Below are positions 17,966-27,106 of a DNA stretch of 38,355 bases, one piece after another. The notes below the pieces were generated by a model. It was not told the origin of the DNA. It saw nothing but the letters and a program-made list of their open reading frames with translations, and ran no database searches. Made by a program: the position numbers and the translations under genes. Every line of letters begins with the position of its first letter. The stretch's first letter is position 1. The stretch is from Spirochaetota bacterium (lineage in GTDB: Bacteria > Spirochaetota > Brachyspiria > Brachyspirales > JACRPF01), in NCBI GenBank assembly GCA_038043445.1, contig JBBTBY010000092.1, positions 1 through 38,355 of the forward strand, read 5' to 3'.

Positions 17966-20731
17966 ATGGCCGGCGATTACAGCAGCACGATAAATCTCCC
18001 GGATACGAAATTCCCTATGAAGGCGAACCTCGCCCAGCGTGAGCCCGAGATCCTCGCTGAGTGGCAGAAAAGCGGCATCTATCAGGCCATGCGCGATGCC
18101 CGCAAAGGCAAGCCGAAATTCATACTCCACGACGGTCCTCCATACGCCAACAGCGACATACACATGGGCACCGCACTCAATAAAATATTGAAGGATGTGA
18201 TAGTCCGCTACAAGAATCTCCGCGGTTTCGACACGCCGTTCGTCCCCGGCTGGGACTGCCATGGTCTTCCGATAGAACATCATGTGGTGAAGAAGCTCAA
18301 AGAAAAGAACAAGACCGTCCCGCAGGAAGTACTGCGCAAGATGTGCCGCGAATATGCGGAGAAATATGTCGCCATACAGCGCAAGCAGTTCGAGCGGCTC
18401 CTGTGCATCGGCGATTGGGAGAAGCCCTATCTCACGATGAGCCATGAATATGAAGCGGCTATCGTCGATGCGTTCGCCCGCCTTGTCGACACGGGCTATG
18501 TGTACAAGGGGCTTAAGCCCATACATTGGTGTCCGGACTGCGAAACGGCGCTCGCCGAAGCGGAAGTGGAATATGCCGATCATTCCTCTCCGTCGGTGTA
18601 CGTGAAATTCCCGATGACGAAGCCGGTGAACGATAAGACCAAGGATGCGCCGAATTATGTCCTCATATGGACGACAACGCCGTGGACGCTTCCCGCAAAT
18701 ACCGCCTGCGCGTTCAACACGAACTTCGAATACGTGGCGGCAAAATTCGAGGGCGCATGGTGCGTGCTCGCCAAAGGTCTTCTCGAGACCGTGCTCGCAA
18801 AAAAGGAGATCGATAAAGCATCGGTGCCGACGGTCGATCTTTCCGTCAAAGAGATAGAATCGCTTTCGATCCGCCATCCGTTCATAGACCGCGCATCGGC
18901 CGTTGTCTTCGCCGACTATGTTACGCTCGATACCGGTACCGGCATAGTGCATACTGCGCCCGGCCATGGACAGGAAGATTATCAGACCGGCCTCATGTAC
19001 GGGCTCCCCGTGCTCTCGCCTGTAGACAGACAGGGAAAATTCACCGACGAATTCCCCGAGATGAAAGGCGTTCTGGTGTGGGATGCGAACCAAAAGGTCA
19101 TCGATATTCTCACGTCCAAAGGGATACTGTACTTTACGGAAAAGATATCGCACTCGTATCCGCATTGCTGGCGATGCAAGTCGCCGCTCATATTCCGCGC
19201 CACCGAGCAATGGTTCATGAAGATAGATCACGAGGGGCTCCGCGAAAAAACGCTTGCCACGCTTGACGGCATAACATGGTATCCGAAATGGGGCAATGTG
19301 CGCATGGGCAATATGCTTTCCGGCCGTCCGGACTGGTGTCTCTCGCGTCAGCGCGCCTGGGGCGTACCGATACCGGCTATGTACTGCACGAAATGCGGAA
19401 AGACGCTCCTGACGAGAGAAACCGCATTGCATGTAGCCGCCATCGTCAAACAAAAAGGCGTCGATGTGTGGTTCAGCGCACCGGTCAGCGAGCTTCTCCC
19501 TGCCGGGACGAAATGCGAATGCGGCGGTACCGATTTTCAGAAAGAGAACGACATACTCGATGTGTGGTTCGATTCCGGCGTTTCCAGTTTCGCCGTCCTC
19601 GAGAAGCACCCCGATCTCTCCGTGCCTGCCGATGTGTACATAGAAGGGAACGACCAATACCGCGGCTGGTTCCAGGCATCGATATGGCCGTCGATGGCGC
19701 TTCGCGGTGAGCCGCCGTATCGCACGCTCATCACGAGCGGCTGGATGCTCGATGAAACGGGCAAGCCCATGCATAAGAGCGCGGGGAATGCCGTCGCCCC
19801 CGACGAAGTAACGAAGGTATACGGCGCGGATATACTGCGTCTGTGGGTGATGAGCGAGGATTTCAAGGAAGATCTCCGTCTCGGCAAGAATCTTCTCGAT
19901 AAGACCGCCGACGCATACCGGAAGATAAGGAATACGTTCCGCTATCTCCTCGGCAATCTCAACGATTTCGATACGGCCAGGGACGCGATGCCGGTCAGGG
20001 AATTGACCGAGGTCGATCGGCTGGAGCTTTCACGGCTTCATTCGTTCGTCAAGGATGTGACGGAAAAACTCGACACGTACGAATTCCATGTCTATTTCCA
20101 GCGGCTCGTTAATTACTGCAACACCGAGCTTTCGAGCACGTACTTCGACATACTCAAAGACCGCTTGTACTGCGACGGAAAGAGATCGGCGACACGCCGA
20201 AGCGCACAGACGGTGCTCTTTGCGATACTGGAGGCGCTCGTGCGCATCTGCGCCCCGGTGCTTCCGTTCACCGCCGAAGAGATATACCGCTCATACCGGA
20301 AGACCGATACGCCGGTGCAGCTTACCACGTGGGTGGATGCGGACGAAAAGCTCATCGATGCGGCGCTCGAGAAGAAATGGGATGCCGTGTTCGAACTGAG
20401 AAGCGAGGCGCTCAAGGCGCTTGAACTTGCGCGCGAGAAAGGTGTTGTCGGTAAATCGCTCGAGGGAGAGCTTTTCGTGCACCCGAAACATCCGGAGACG
20501 AAGGATGCGCTGGCTGCAGTTAAGGACGCGCTCAATGAAGTGTTCATCGTGAGCGCGGTCACCCTTGTCGACACGCACGATGCATCATATCACGAAGGCG
20601 AGAACACGTTCATGCTCGTCAAGGAAAGTACCAAGCCCAAATGCCCGCGCTGCTGGGGCAGGCGTGACGATGTCGGGAAGAACGCGAAGCATCCTGAGCT
20701 CTGTGCGCGCTGCGCGGATGCCATAGGATAA
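17966..20731 (+). CDS. ileS: Isoleucine--tRNA ligase
   Basis: A 921-residue class I aminoacyl-tRNA synthetase that charges tRNA-Ile with isoleucine in the cytosol. Visible are the HIGH-type motif HMGT (residues 66-69, in the block LHDGPPYANSDIHMGTALNK), the binding segment PGWDCHGLPIE, a large editing insertion (WTTTPWTLPAN), the second catalytic motif MHKS (602-605, a common variant of KMSKS), an anticodon-binding helical domain (about 650-800), and a C-terminal zinc ribbon CPRCW...CARC. The length and the C-terminal zinc ribbon fit the usual bacterial form. The ATG is preceded by GAAGG and a consensus promoter. It is a good phylogenetic marker for the window. It seems to be transcribed alone or with the small gene that follows. 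Confidence 0.97.
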   Translation: MAGDYSSTINLPDTKFPMKANLAQREPEILAEWQKSGIYQAMRDARKGKPKFILHDGPPYANSDIHMGTALNKILKDVIVRYKNLRGFDTPFVPGWDCHGLPIEHHVVKKLKEKNKTVPQEVLRKMCREYAEKYVAIQRKQFERLLCIGDWEKPYLTMSHEYEAAIVDAFARLVDTGYVYKGLKPIHWCPDCETALAEAEVEYADHSSPSVYVKFPMTKPVNDKTKDAPNYVLIWTTTPWTLPANTACAFNTNFEYVAAKFEGAWCVLAKGLLETVLAKKEIDKASVPTVDLSVKEIESLSIRHPFIDRASAVVFADYVTLDTGTGIVHTAPGHGQEDYQTGLMYGLPVLSPVDRQGKFTDEFPEMKGVLVWDANQKVIDILTSKGILYFTEKISHSYPHCWRCKSPLIFRATEQWFMKIDHEGLREKTLATLDGITWYPKWGNVRMGNMLSGRPDWCLSRQRAWGVPIPAMYCTKCGKTLLTRETALHVAAIVKQKGVDVWFSAPVSELLPAGTKCECGGTDFQKENDILDVWFDSGVSSFAVLEKHPDLSVPADVYIEGNDQYRGWFQASIWPSMALRGEPPYRTLITSGWMLDETGKPMHKSAGNAVAPDEVTKVYGADILRLWVMSEDFKEDLRLGKNLLDKTADAYRKIRNTFRYLLGNLNDFDTARDAMPVRELTEVDRLELSRLHSFVKDVTEKLDTYEFHVYFQRLVNYCNTELSSTYFDILKDRLYCDGKRSATRRSAQTVLFAILEALVRICAPVLPFTAEEIYRSYRKTDTPVQLTTWVDADEKLIDAALEKKWDAVFELRSEALKALELAREKGVVGKSLEGELFVHPKHPETKDALAAVKDALNEVFIVSAVTLVDTHDASYHEGENTFMLVKESTKPKCPRCWGRRDDVGKNAKHPELCARCADAIG

Positions 20732-20848
20732 CGGACACTGCCGGAATATTCATTTGCCGCAGTCGCGTAGATTCGTACATTATCGATAGCATGATGCATT
20801 CGCTTGGCGGTGGTGTCCCCGCGTACAACAGGTGATGAGGAGGCTGTC

Positions 20849-21262
20849 ATGGGAACGAAAAAAGCAGTGCGGAGCGATCCTGTCATCGCGTATTCGAAGA
20901 GGCAACCGGCGGAATTCAAGAAGATATGCGAGATGCTCAGAGCGGAGATCGAGAAACAGTTCAAACGCTCGATGATATTCTATGCAAATCCGGCCTGGTT
21001 CATCGATGACAACCCCGTTGTGGGCTACAATGTCGGCAAGACGTACGTTAATCTGCTTTTCTGGAGCGGGCAGTCCCTGCCGGAACCGGGGCTCACACCC
21101 GCAGGAAAATTCAAGGCGGCACAGATCAAATATACAGCGGCCGACGAGGTGGATACGAAGAAGCTCCGCGTATGGCTGACACAGGCGAAGCGTTTCGTGT
21201 GGGATTATGCGCGTATACGGGAAAGAAAAGGGCGGCTCACGAAATATATCTGGAAGAAATGA
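20849..21262 (+). CDS. DUF1801 (YdhG-like) domain protein
   Basis: A 137-residue soluble protein. The segment KKICEMLRAEIEKQFKRSMIFYANPAWFIDDNPVVGY, read as helix then strand, and the aromatic YVNLLFWSGQSL strand match the small alpha/beta DUF1801/YdhG fold. The function of this fold is not settled, and proteins of this kind are often found singly. The start at 20849 is supported by a strong GAGGAGG six bases upstream; the open frame before it has no such signal. It sits 117 bases after ileS without an obvious terminator, so co-transcription is possible but need not mean a shared function. Confidence 0.75.
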   Translation: MGTKKAVRSDPVIAYSKRQPAEFKKICEMLRAEIEKQFKRSMIFYANPAWFIDDNPVVGYNVGKTYVNLLFWSGQSLPEPGLTPAGKFKAAQIKYTAADEVDTKKLRVWLTQAKRFVWDYARIRERKGRLTKYIWKK

Positions 21263-21554
21263 CCGCATCGCCCGCTGCAGGTGCGTTGGATGTAATTACT
21301 GCATGGGCAGAAATATAGCGTGGATTGAATTCGATTCGAGACACGCTCTTCTTTTCACGAAACGTGCAGCAGGAAATAAACATAGAAGACATCTCGCAAA
21401 GCCGTAAAGACCGCAAAGGAAATATCAACGTAATCCCCCGCCGTCCGCTTGTAAGACGCCATTGAGTAACATCTATCCCGTCAAATTACTTCATCTCACT
21501 CCAAGAATTTTGTCGACTCCCCTTTCCCCTTTTGAAGGGGAAAGGGGTCGGGGG
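21263..21554. other. Intergenic region with repeat-like elements
   Basis: 292 bases between two converging genes. No coding frame with gene-like content was seen. The first two thirds hold A-rich sequence with spaced AAAG units (21392-21421), and the end holds a 13-bp perfect hairpin (21519-21547) followed by a G-rich tract and T-rich sequence (21548-21572). Both elements look like dispersed extragenic sequences. Confidence 0.5.
21519..21547. terminator. 13-bp perfect hairpin between converging genes (possible terminator or extragenic repeat)
   Basis: CCCCTTTCCCCTT pairs exactly with AAGGGGAAAGGGG around a 3-base loop. A T-run follows only about 17 bases later on the + strand, so it is not a textbook intrinsic terminator. 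Its place between converging genes would suit a two-way transcription block. The sequence style also fits a dispersed palindromic element. Confidence 0.45.
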
Positions 21555-24476
21555 TTAGGGGTTATTTTTCTTTATGAAATATATATTACGCAGAAGTATC
21601 CCCTGCGGCGGATTCTTTCCCCCGTACTGGAATAGCACCTCTCTTACCTCAGCCGGCCCCGTGAACTCGCCGTGCGTCATGCGCTGCCATGTCGACGCAT
21701 CGCCGTCTATGGGCATCATAAGCCTCGCCTGATTCTTCTGCTTCGTATCGGTCACGGCGGTTATCTGCACCCCCGGCGGCGGAAGCGGTTTCCCGAATTC
21801 GTCGACGCCGGTAAAGTTTATCTCATAGACCATGCGCCATACGCCGTCGGGAAGCTGAAGACCGCGGCCGTTTTTACCCCGGATATTCACGCCGCCCCAT
21901 TGATTTTTTCCGTCTGACGGCACGGTTATAACGCACGGGTCCTCAGTGCCGACTGACGCCGTGAGCGTTCCGACATTGAACGCGACCGCCTCAAAGCCGA
22001 CAAGCGAAGGTCCCGCGATGACGGGGTCGCCCGGAAAGGGGTCGGGTATCGATGCCGTATTCCCCTTGGGCTTTTCTTCGAGCGATGCAAGATATGCATT
22101 GTTCTTCATAATGAGCTGTGCGGTACGTTCGCGTACCGAGACATCGGTGATCACGCCGCCTCCCCATGCGCGCTTCTTCGCGCTCACGAGAATGAGCACA
22201 CGCTCCTGCGCGGGAAGCGTGAGCGTAATGCCTGAGGCGAGATCTTCTGCCGACCAGGTATCGCCCGCCGATATATAGCGGTCACCGCTTACGCCGTCGC
22301 ATACATGCCATGCCCGGTTCCCCACGCGCATTTTGAGCGCTGCGGTCTTCGATACCGCGCCCCAATTGATGATGCAGGCAAGAATGGCATCGCCCCGATC
22401 GATGACATCGATGGTTACACCCGTATCGATCACATTGCCGTCGAATACCGCGAAGGAGCGTTTTACACCGGCAGTTTTGAGGAGCGCGGCATACGCCCCC
22501 GCGAGCGTATTATCCCCGCTTGAGAACATCGGCGTGTAAACTTTTCCTTTGCCGATAGTATGCGCGTACACCGCAGTACCGCCGCTGGTCCAGGTTGCGA
22601 ACGCCTCCGCTTTCGGCGCGCGTGCTGAAACGGCATGCGCATATCTCCCGGTGAACACAGCGTCGGCGAGTCCGTCCGGGAATACAACGCTGTCGACACC
22701 CGAAGCCTTCTCGAACGCAAGCCCGGTGATCTCGGATGGATCAAGAGGCCTGCCGTATTCATTCATCGTGAACGCATTGGGTGATGCGATGATAACGCCG
22801 CCGTTCCCGGCATACGACAGGAGCATGCGGCGCACGGACGCCGGGGCGAATTCTGCCGCTGGACAGATGACAACGCGGTAGCGCGCGAGCTCTTCTGCCT
22901 TCGTCATCTCCGCAATAATGAAATCGAACGGCATCTGCATGCGCCGAAGCGATTCATACGCGGATGCATATGCTTCATATTCGCGTCCTTTGAGCTGCCA
23001 TGTCTGATGATCGATGACAAGCACGCCGACGTCGGCCTTCACGCGCGTTGACGGGAGCACGATGTCCGCAAGACGGTCCATCTCCTCGCGGAAGCGTTTC
23101 AATCCAAGGAGCGCCTCCGGGGGGTAATTGTATGGATTGAGGAGATATGCTTCCTTGTATCCCGCACTCTGCGCCGATTTTTTCGCTTCTTCGTACGTTT
23201 TCCATTCCCAGCCGCGATGCCCCCAGGTATAGACGATGCTCCCGGAATGTCCCGCGAACGCCTGATGCCAGAGCGTCGTTTCGAAATCGTGCTCCCATGA
23301 CGGCACGCGGACGCCGTTCACATAGCGGCAGGTGCGCATCTCGAAATCGACCACGGGGCGGCCTTTCGCATAGGCGCGTGCGAGTGCGGCGCCGGTGAAC
23401 ATTGTCCTGTTGCCGACGCCGAAGCCCGCTTCCATCATGTCCTTGCCGTCAAAGCTCTTCTTGCTCCCTATTGAAAAATGGATGCCCGTGTATTCAACAC
23501 CGATGACATCGAGGAAATCGCTCCACGTATAGTTGTACGCGGTGTTGTATGCCATTACCGGCACCTGATGCATGGGCTGCAGCGAGAAATATTTCGGTAC
23601 CGGGCGCTTATCCGCAGAAAGGACCGTGTTCTTGAACTCGCGAAGATAGCCGGCAAGGAGCTCGGACTGAAAATACATCCAGTCATACCACAGGCCGCGG
23701 TCATTGTCTTGCACGCTCTCCACGGACGCCGCGGCGGCATCGAACGACGCATGGGATGTTCCCCAGGCCTTGTTCGCAGCATCGATGATGCTGTGCTTCT
23801 TTTTCAGGTATGACACAAAAAGCGTGATGTTTTCCGGCGAGAAGCTGTTATAGAACGGCTCATTGACGAGCTCGTAGAGGAACGGCTTCGCACCATTATC
23901 GATGACGAATTTCGTGGCGTCATGGAACATCGTCTTGTAGAGCTCCATGCTTTTGGGATAGCTCGGATCGAGCGGAAAGAAATCGCACCACCATTTACTT
24001 TTCTGGAAATGATCTGCCGGGAGATTCTTCCGTGCCCGTGCGCCAAAGCCCAAATGGAGTCCCATATCCGAGTATTCGAGCATGACCGGCATATCGCTCA
24101 TGCGTCCGATGACGTTCTTCGCCACCCGTTCCGCGCTGCCGAAATAATCCTCAACGCCCCGTTCGGTGAATTTGGTCAGCATCGACGGATAATGCTTTTT
24201 CATGATGAAATAGCTCATGAAGTTGATCGGGTGCCAGGTGTTGAAGCCGAGGTCTTCGCACATCGTCTTGTCGATGACCTCGGCATAACGGCGATCGCTC
24301 GACCATGCCCCGCGGCGGTCGTACTGCGTGTCCTCCTCCCAGTACATGAAGGGTCCCGTGTAAAAAACGGGTCTGCCGTCCTGGTAGAACGTACCGTTCG
24401 AGATGACGATGGCGCTTTCGGATGCGAGCGGTATGGCGATGAACACGACAAGGAGAATTGCGCGGTTCAATTTCAT
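21555..24476 (-). CDS. Secreted GH-A clan glycoside hydrolase (beta-galactosidase-like)
   Basis: 973 residues with a signal peptide (MKLNRAILLVVFIAIPLASES). The N-terminal TIM barrel starts NGTFYQDGRPVFYTGPFMYW and carries the acid/base Glu in YELVNEPF (near 205) and a likely nucleophile Glu in VVDFEMRTC (near 378), as in clan GH-A. A Rossmann-like domain follows (about 500-640; VKADVGVLVIDHQTW, YRVVICPAAEFA, GNGGVIIASPNAF), similar to the GH42 trimerisation domain. The C-terminal part (about 780-973) is beta-rich, perhaps carbohydrate-binding. It would act on a galactan or similar polymer outside the cytoplasm. The start at 24476 has GGAG upstream; the longer frame to 24656 overlaps the divergent AraC gene. 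It is probably controlled by that regulator. Confidence 0.85.
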   Translation of the reverse strand: MKLNRAILLVVFIAIPLASESAIVISNGTFYQDGRPVFYTGPFMYWEEDTQYDRRGAWSSDRRYAEVIDKTMCEDLGFNTWHPINFMSYFIMKKHYPSMLTKFTERGVEDYFGSAERVAKNVIGRMSDMPVMLEYSDMGLHLGFGARARKNLPADHFQKSKWWCDFFPLDPSYPKSMELYKTMFHDATKFVIDNGAKPFLYELVNEPFYNSFSPENITLFVSYLKKKHSIIDAANKAWGTSHASFDAAAASVESVQDNDRGLWYDWMYFQSELLAGYLREFKNTVLSADKRPVPKYFSLQPMHQVPVMAYNTAYNYTWSDFLDVIGVEYTGIHFSIGSKKSFDGKDMMEAGFGVGNRTMFTGAALARAYAKGRPVVDFEMRTCRYVNGVRVPSWEHDFETTLWHQAFAGHSGSIVYTWGHRGWEWKTYEEAKKSAQSAGYKEAYLLNPYNYPPEALLGLKRFREEMDRLADIVLPSTRVKADVGVLVIDHQTWQLKGREYEAYASAYESLRRMQMPFDFIIAEMTKAEELARYRVVICPAAEFAPASVRRMLLSYAGNGGVIIASPNAFTMNEYGRPLDPSEITGLAFEKASGVDSVVFPDGLADAVFTGRYAHAVSARAPKAEAFATWTSGGTAVYAHTIGKGKVYTPMFSSGDNTLAGAYAALLKTAGVKRSFAVFDGNVIDTGVTIDVIDRGDAILACIINWGAVSKTAALKMRVGNRAWHVCDGVSGDRYISAGDTWSAEDLASGITLTLPAQERVLILVSAKKRAWGGGVITDVSVRERTAQLIMKNNAYLASLEEKPKGNTASIPDPFPGDPVIAGPSLVGFEAVAFNVGTLTASVGTEDPCVITVPSDGKNQWGGVNIRGKNGRGLQLPDGVWRMVYEINFTGVDEFGKPLPPPGVQITAVTDTKQKNQARLMMPIDGDASTWQRMTHGEFTGPAEVREVLFQYGGKNPPQGILLRNIYFIKKNNP

Positions 24477-24529
24477 GGCGTGACACTCCGGCATCGTTGC
24501 GTTACGGCTTTCGCGAAGGGCGCATACGG

Positions 24530-24537
24530 TGTATAAT
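24530..24537. promoter_or_regulatory. Overlapping divergent -10 boxes
   Basis: On the + strand TATAAT (24532-24537) suits the AraC gene at 24561. On the - strand TATACA (24535-24530) suits the hydrolase gene at 24476. Neither has a good -35 box, which fits promoters that need an activator. The ten bases CGCATACGGT just beside them (24521-24530) also occur at 16808-16817, upstream of the GH42 gene. Confidence 0.4.
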
Positions 24538-24560
24538 AATCGATAATCGCATAAAATGGA

Positions 24561-25439
24561 ATGGAAACAATGCGCATACAATTGGACAAAAGAAGCATCG
24601 AGACCATCGAGGGTTTCCGCATGTCCACGATGCTCGATCTCCCGCTCGTGGTCCACTGCTTCGGCTCATCGCGCTGGTATGCACCGTTTTCCGTGAGCAA
24701 TGACCGGTACGATGCGTTCAGTATAGAATACGTTACTGCCGGGGAGGGTGAGCTTACCGCTGACGGAAAGCGATACCCCCTCAGACCCGGCGATGTATTT
24801 CTCCTCCATCGCGGGGGGACGCATGCATACCGTGCGCTCGGGGATGCCGCGTTCCGCAAGATCTGGATGCGTCTTTCGGGACCGCTCGCGGAATACCTCA
24901 TCAAGATACACGGTCTTTCGGATGTGCATCATGTTCCCGCGTGTATGCACATGAAGGATATCTTTACCCGCATGCGATCGTTCGGTGTCCGCGCGCATCA
25001 CACGAACGCCCCCGGGCGGTATATCGCCGACGGCTTTTCGCTCATCCTGCATGAGATGCTTCTTATGCTCGCGGCGCGTCTCGATGTTCGCACCGTATCG
25101 TTCTCCGCCGATGTCGTACGCATGAAGAATTATCTCGATGCGATGATTGAAAAGGATGTCCGCCTCGCTGATGTGGCGTCGCGGGCGGGCAAATCCGCAT
25201 CGCAGACGATACGGAAATTCAAGCGCGAGCTCGGCACCACGCCGTATCAGTATCTCCTCAGCCGGAAAATGGAATTGGCGGAATATCTCCTCGCCAATAC
25301 CGGCATGAACGTCCGCGAGGTGGCGCGTGAGACCGGCTTTGCCGACGAGCAGTATTTCTCCCGTGCGTTCAAGGCGCGAACGCGCCGTCGCCCGAGCGAA
25401 GTGAAAAGCCGACGTATTGAACATACGCCCGGCGTGTGA
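24561..25439 (+). CDS. AraC-family transcriptional regulator
   Basis: A 292-residue regulator divergent from the secreted hydrolase. The N-terminal sensor half is cupin-like (FSIEYVTAGEGELTADGKRY, then PLRPGDVFLLHRGGTHAYR). The C-terminal DNA-binding half has two helix-turn-helix motifs (DVRLADVASRAGKSASQTIRKFKRE and NVREVARETGFADEQYFSRAFKA). The intergenic gap is only 84 bases, so it very likely controls the hydrolase gene and itself. An ATG at 24570 is an equal start, with GGAA nearby. The predicted promoter of the next gene begins inside its last codons. Confidence 0.9.
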   Translation: METMRIQLDKRSIETIEGFRMSTMLDLPLVVHCFGSSRWYAPFSVSNDRYDAFSIEYVTAGEGELTADGKRYPLRPGDVFLLHRGGTHAYRALGDAAFRKIWMRLSGPLAEYLIKIHGLSDVHHVPACMHMKDIFTRMRSFGVRAHHTNAPGRYIADGFSLILHEMLLMLAARLDVRTVSFSADVVRMKNYLDAMIEKDVRLADVASRAGKSASQTIRKFKRELGTTPYQYLLSRKMELAEYLLANTGMNVREVARETGFADEQYFSRAFKARTRRRPSEVKSRRIEHTPGV

Positions 25440-25445
25440 TACTAT
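25417..25445 (+). promoter_or_regulatory. Putative promoter of the OmpA-like gene
   Basis: TTGAAC (25417-25422), 17-base spacer, TACTAT (25440-25445). The -35 lies inside the end of the AraC gene. Start expected near 25452, just before GGAGG and the ATG at 25474. Confidence 0.45.
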
Positions 25446-25473
25446 AGGAGCCATCGAACGCGGAGGTATATCC

Positions 25474-26709
25474 ATGAAATTATTCATCGCCCTGTACACG
25501 ATAGCGATCGTCGCCGGAACGCCTGCATACACCCAGCTGTCCGGGAACATCATCGAGAGGAAGGCCGCCGCACGCGGTATGCTCGTTGATGTGAAGAACG
25601 CCATGAAGCGCAAGGATTATGAGAAGGCGCGGGCCTACATCATCAAGGCCTACGAGGTCATGCCCAATGACAGCGAGATAAAAAAGAATTATTTTCTCCT
25701 CGCCGCACCGGTCATGCGCATTGAGACGGAATCCGAGATATTCTACTATAGCAAAACGAAGGAATGCCCCCTTTCCGTACGCGTCGTCGATGCCGGGGCG
25801 GGAACGCAATGGGTGAAGTCGTTCAAGCTCGAGATAGCGGATGAGAACGGGCAGACGATACGTACGATCATCACGAACAGCGCTCCGGATAAAATATCAT
25901 GGAACGGCATGAACGACAACGGCACGCGCGTTGCGGACGGACAGTATATCCTGCGGGCGTTCATCACCGGTGAGCTCGGGTTCAGCGTGCCGGTCACCGA
26001 GAACCGCATACTTGCGCTCGGGAAAGAGCTTGCCGTCGCCATCGCCATCAAGGAAACGCTTTTTCCGGCGGGGAAGACCACTGTCGCGATACAGACGTTC
26101 TACCCTGACCGCTCACGTATGGCATCGTGGACACTCTCTGTCGTCAATAACAGCGGCAGGGTCGTGCGATCGATGAAAGGAGCCAACGGGCTTCCTTCGG
26201 TGATAACCTGGGACGGCCGCGATGATAACGGCGATGTCGTTCCCGGCGGCGATATATTTTCGGTATCGCTTATCGGTATGGACAACGGCAAAAAGCAGGA
26301 GAGCAATCGCGATACGATAGAGTCCGAGATAGAGATCATCACGGTCGGTGACACACTCACGTTCAAGATGTCCACGCTTCAGTTCGATGTCGGCAAAGCC
26401 GCGGTGCAGCCGAAGTCCTTCATACTCCTCGACCGTGTCGCCGCTATTCTAAAGAAATACAGTTGGTACAGCGTGCTCATCGAAGGGCATACGGATGATG
26501 TGGGGGCGGATGATAAGAATATGACGCTCTCAAAGGAACGCGCTGAAGCGGTGCGCGATTATCTCCTGAAGAAACATTCATTATCGGCGGGCCGTTTCAC
26601 CGTAAGCGGTATGGGAAAGACGAAGCCAGTGGTGCCGAACACGAGCGAGGCGAACCGGGCGAAGAACCGGCGTGTGGAGTTCATACTTACCGAGACGAAG
26701 GAAAAATAG
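25474..26709 (+). CDS. OmpA-family protein with FlgD-like repeats
   Basis: A 411-residue exported protein: signal peptide (MKLFIALYTIAIVAGTPAYT), a short helical repeat-like region (about 25-75; DYEKARAYIIKAYEVMPND, TPR-like), two FlgD-like immunoglobulin repeats (ending KISWNGMNDNGTRVADGQY and VITWDGRDDNGDVVPGGDI), and a C-terminal OmpA domain (about 300-411). The latter has LQFDVGKAAVQP, the peptidoglycan-contact region EGHTDDVGADDKNMTLSKER and the end NRAKNRRVEFIL. It should sit in the periplasm or outer membrane and bind peptidoglycan. FlgD-like plus OmpA combinations are common in spirochaetes, which supports the guess at lineage. The start at 25474 has GGAGG seven bases upstream, preferred over 25417. 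It converges on the thioredoxin gene. Confidence 0.88.
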   Translation: MKLFIALYTIAIVAGTPAYTQLSGNIIERKAAARGMLVDVKNAMKRKDYEKARAYIIKAYEVMPNDSEIKKNYFLLAAPVMRIETESEIFYYSKTKECPLSVRVVDAGAGTQWVKSFKLEIADENGQTIRTIITNSAPDKISWNGMNDNGTRVADGQYILRAFITGELGFSVPVTENRILALGKELAVAIAIKETLFPAGKTTVAIQTFYPDRSRMASWTLSVVNNSGRVVRSMKGANGLPSVITWDGRDDNGDVVPGGDIFSVSLIGMDNGKKQESNRDTIESEIEIITVGDTLTFKMSTLQFDVGKAAVQPKSFILLDRVAAILKKYSWYSVLIEGHTDDVGADDKNMTLSKERAEAVRDYLLKKHSLSAGRFTVSGMGKTKPVVPNTSEANRAKNRRVEFILTETKEK

Positions 26710-26720
26710 GACCGGGACTC

Positions 26721-27092
26721 TTACGACGCGACTGCAACGCCGAGCACTTCCTGGATAATGCGCTTCAGTTCCGCCTTCGGGAGGGCGCCGGCGGCCATCT
26801 GCGGCTTACCGTCCATCGGTATGAACAATATGCTCGGTATGCTCTGAATGCCGAACATGCCGGCAAGCTGTTGCTCCGCCTCGGTATCGATCTTGTATAT
26901 ATCGACCTTGCCTTCGAATTCCTTTGAAAGCTCCTCAAGCACCGGCGCCACCATTTTGCAGGGACCGCACCAGTCCGCGTAGAAATCGATGACGGCCGGG
27001 CGTGTGCCCTTGAATTTCCATTCGGCGTTCTCGCCGTCTATGCCGCATTCGCAGACCTTTTCCTTGAACGTGTCGAGTGTGAGATGTTCCAT
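26721..27092 (-). CDS. Thioredoxin
   Basis: A 123-residue cytosolic thioredoxin with the classic active site WCGPC (Cys42, Cys45) in VIDFYADWCGPCKMVAP and the cis-proline segment GIQSIPSILF. It reduces disulfides in cytosolic proteins. It has an N-terminal extension of about 15 residues with two extra cysteines (VCECG, residues 13-17), which is unusual and might bind metal or form a regulatory disulfide. It follows an exported thioredoxin-fold protein by 14 bases, probably in one operon. Confidence 0.93.
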   Translation of the reverse strand: MEHLTLDTFKEKVCECGIDGENAEWKFKGTRPAVIDFYADWCGPCKMVAPVLEELSKEFEGKVDIYKIDTEAEQQLAGMFGIQSIPSILFIPMDGKPQMAAGALPKAELKRIIQEVLGVAVAS

Positions 27093-27106
27093 TGTCGGCT
27101 CCTTCT

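Noticed and set aside
17852-19774. A 640-codon open frame on the strand opposite ileS
   Set aside because: It is a mirror of ileS codon usage: protein is Arg/His-rich without domains, no ribosome site, and ileS on the other strand is certain.
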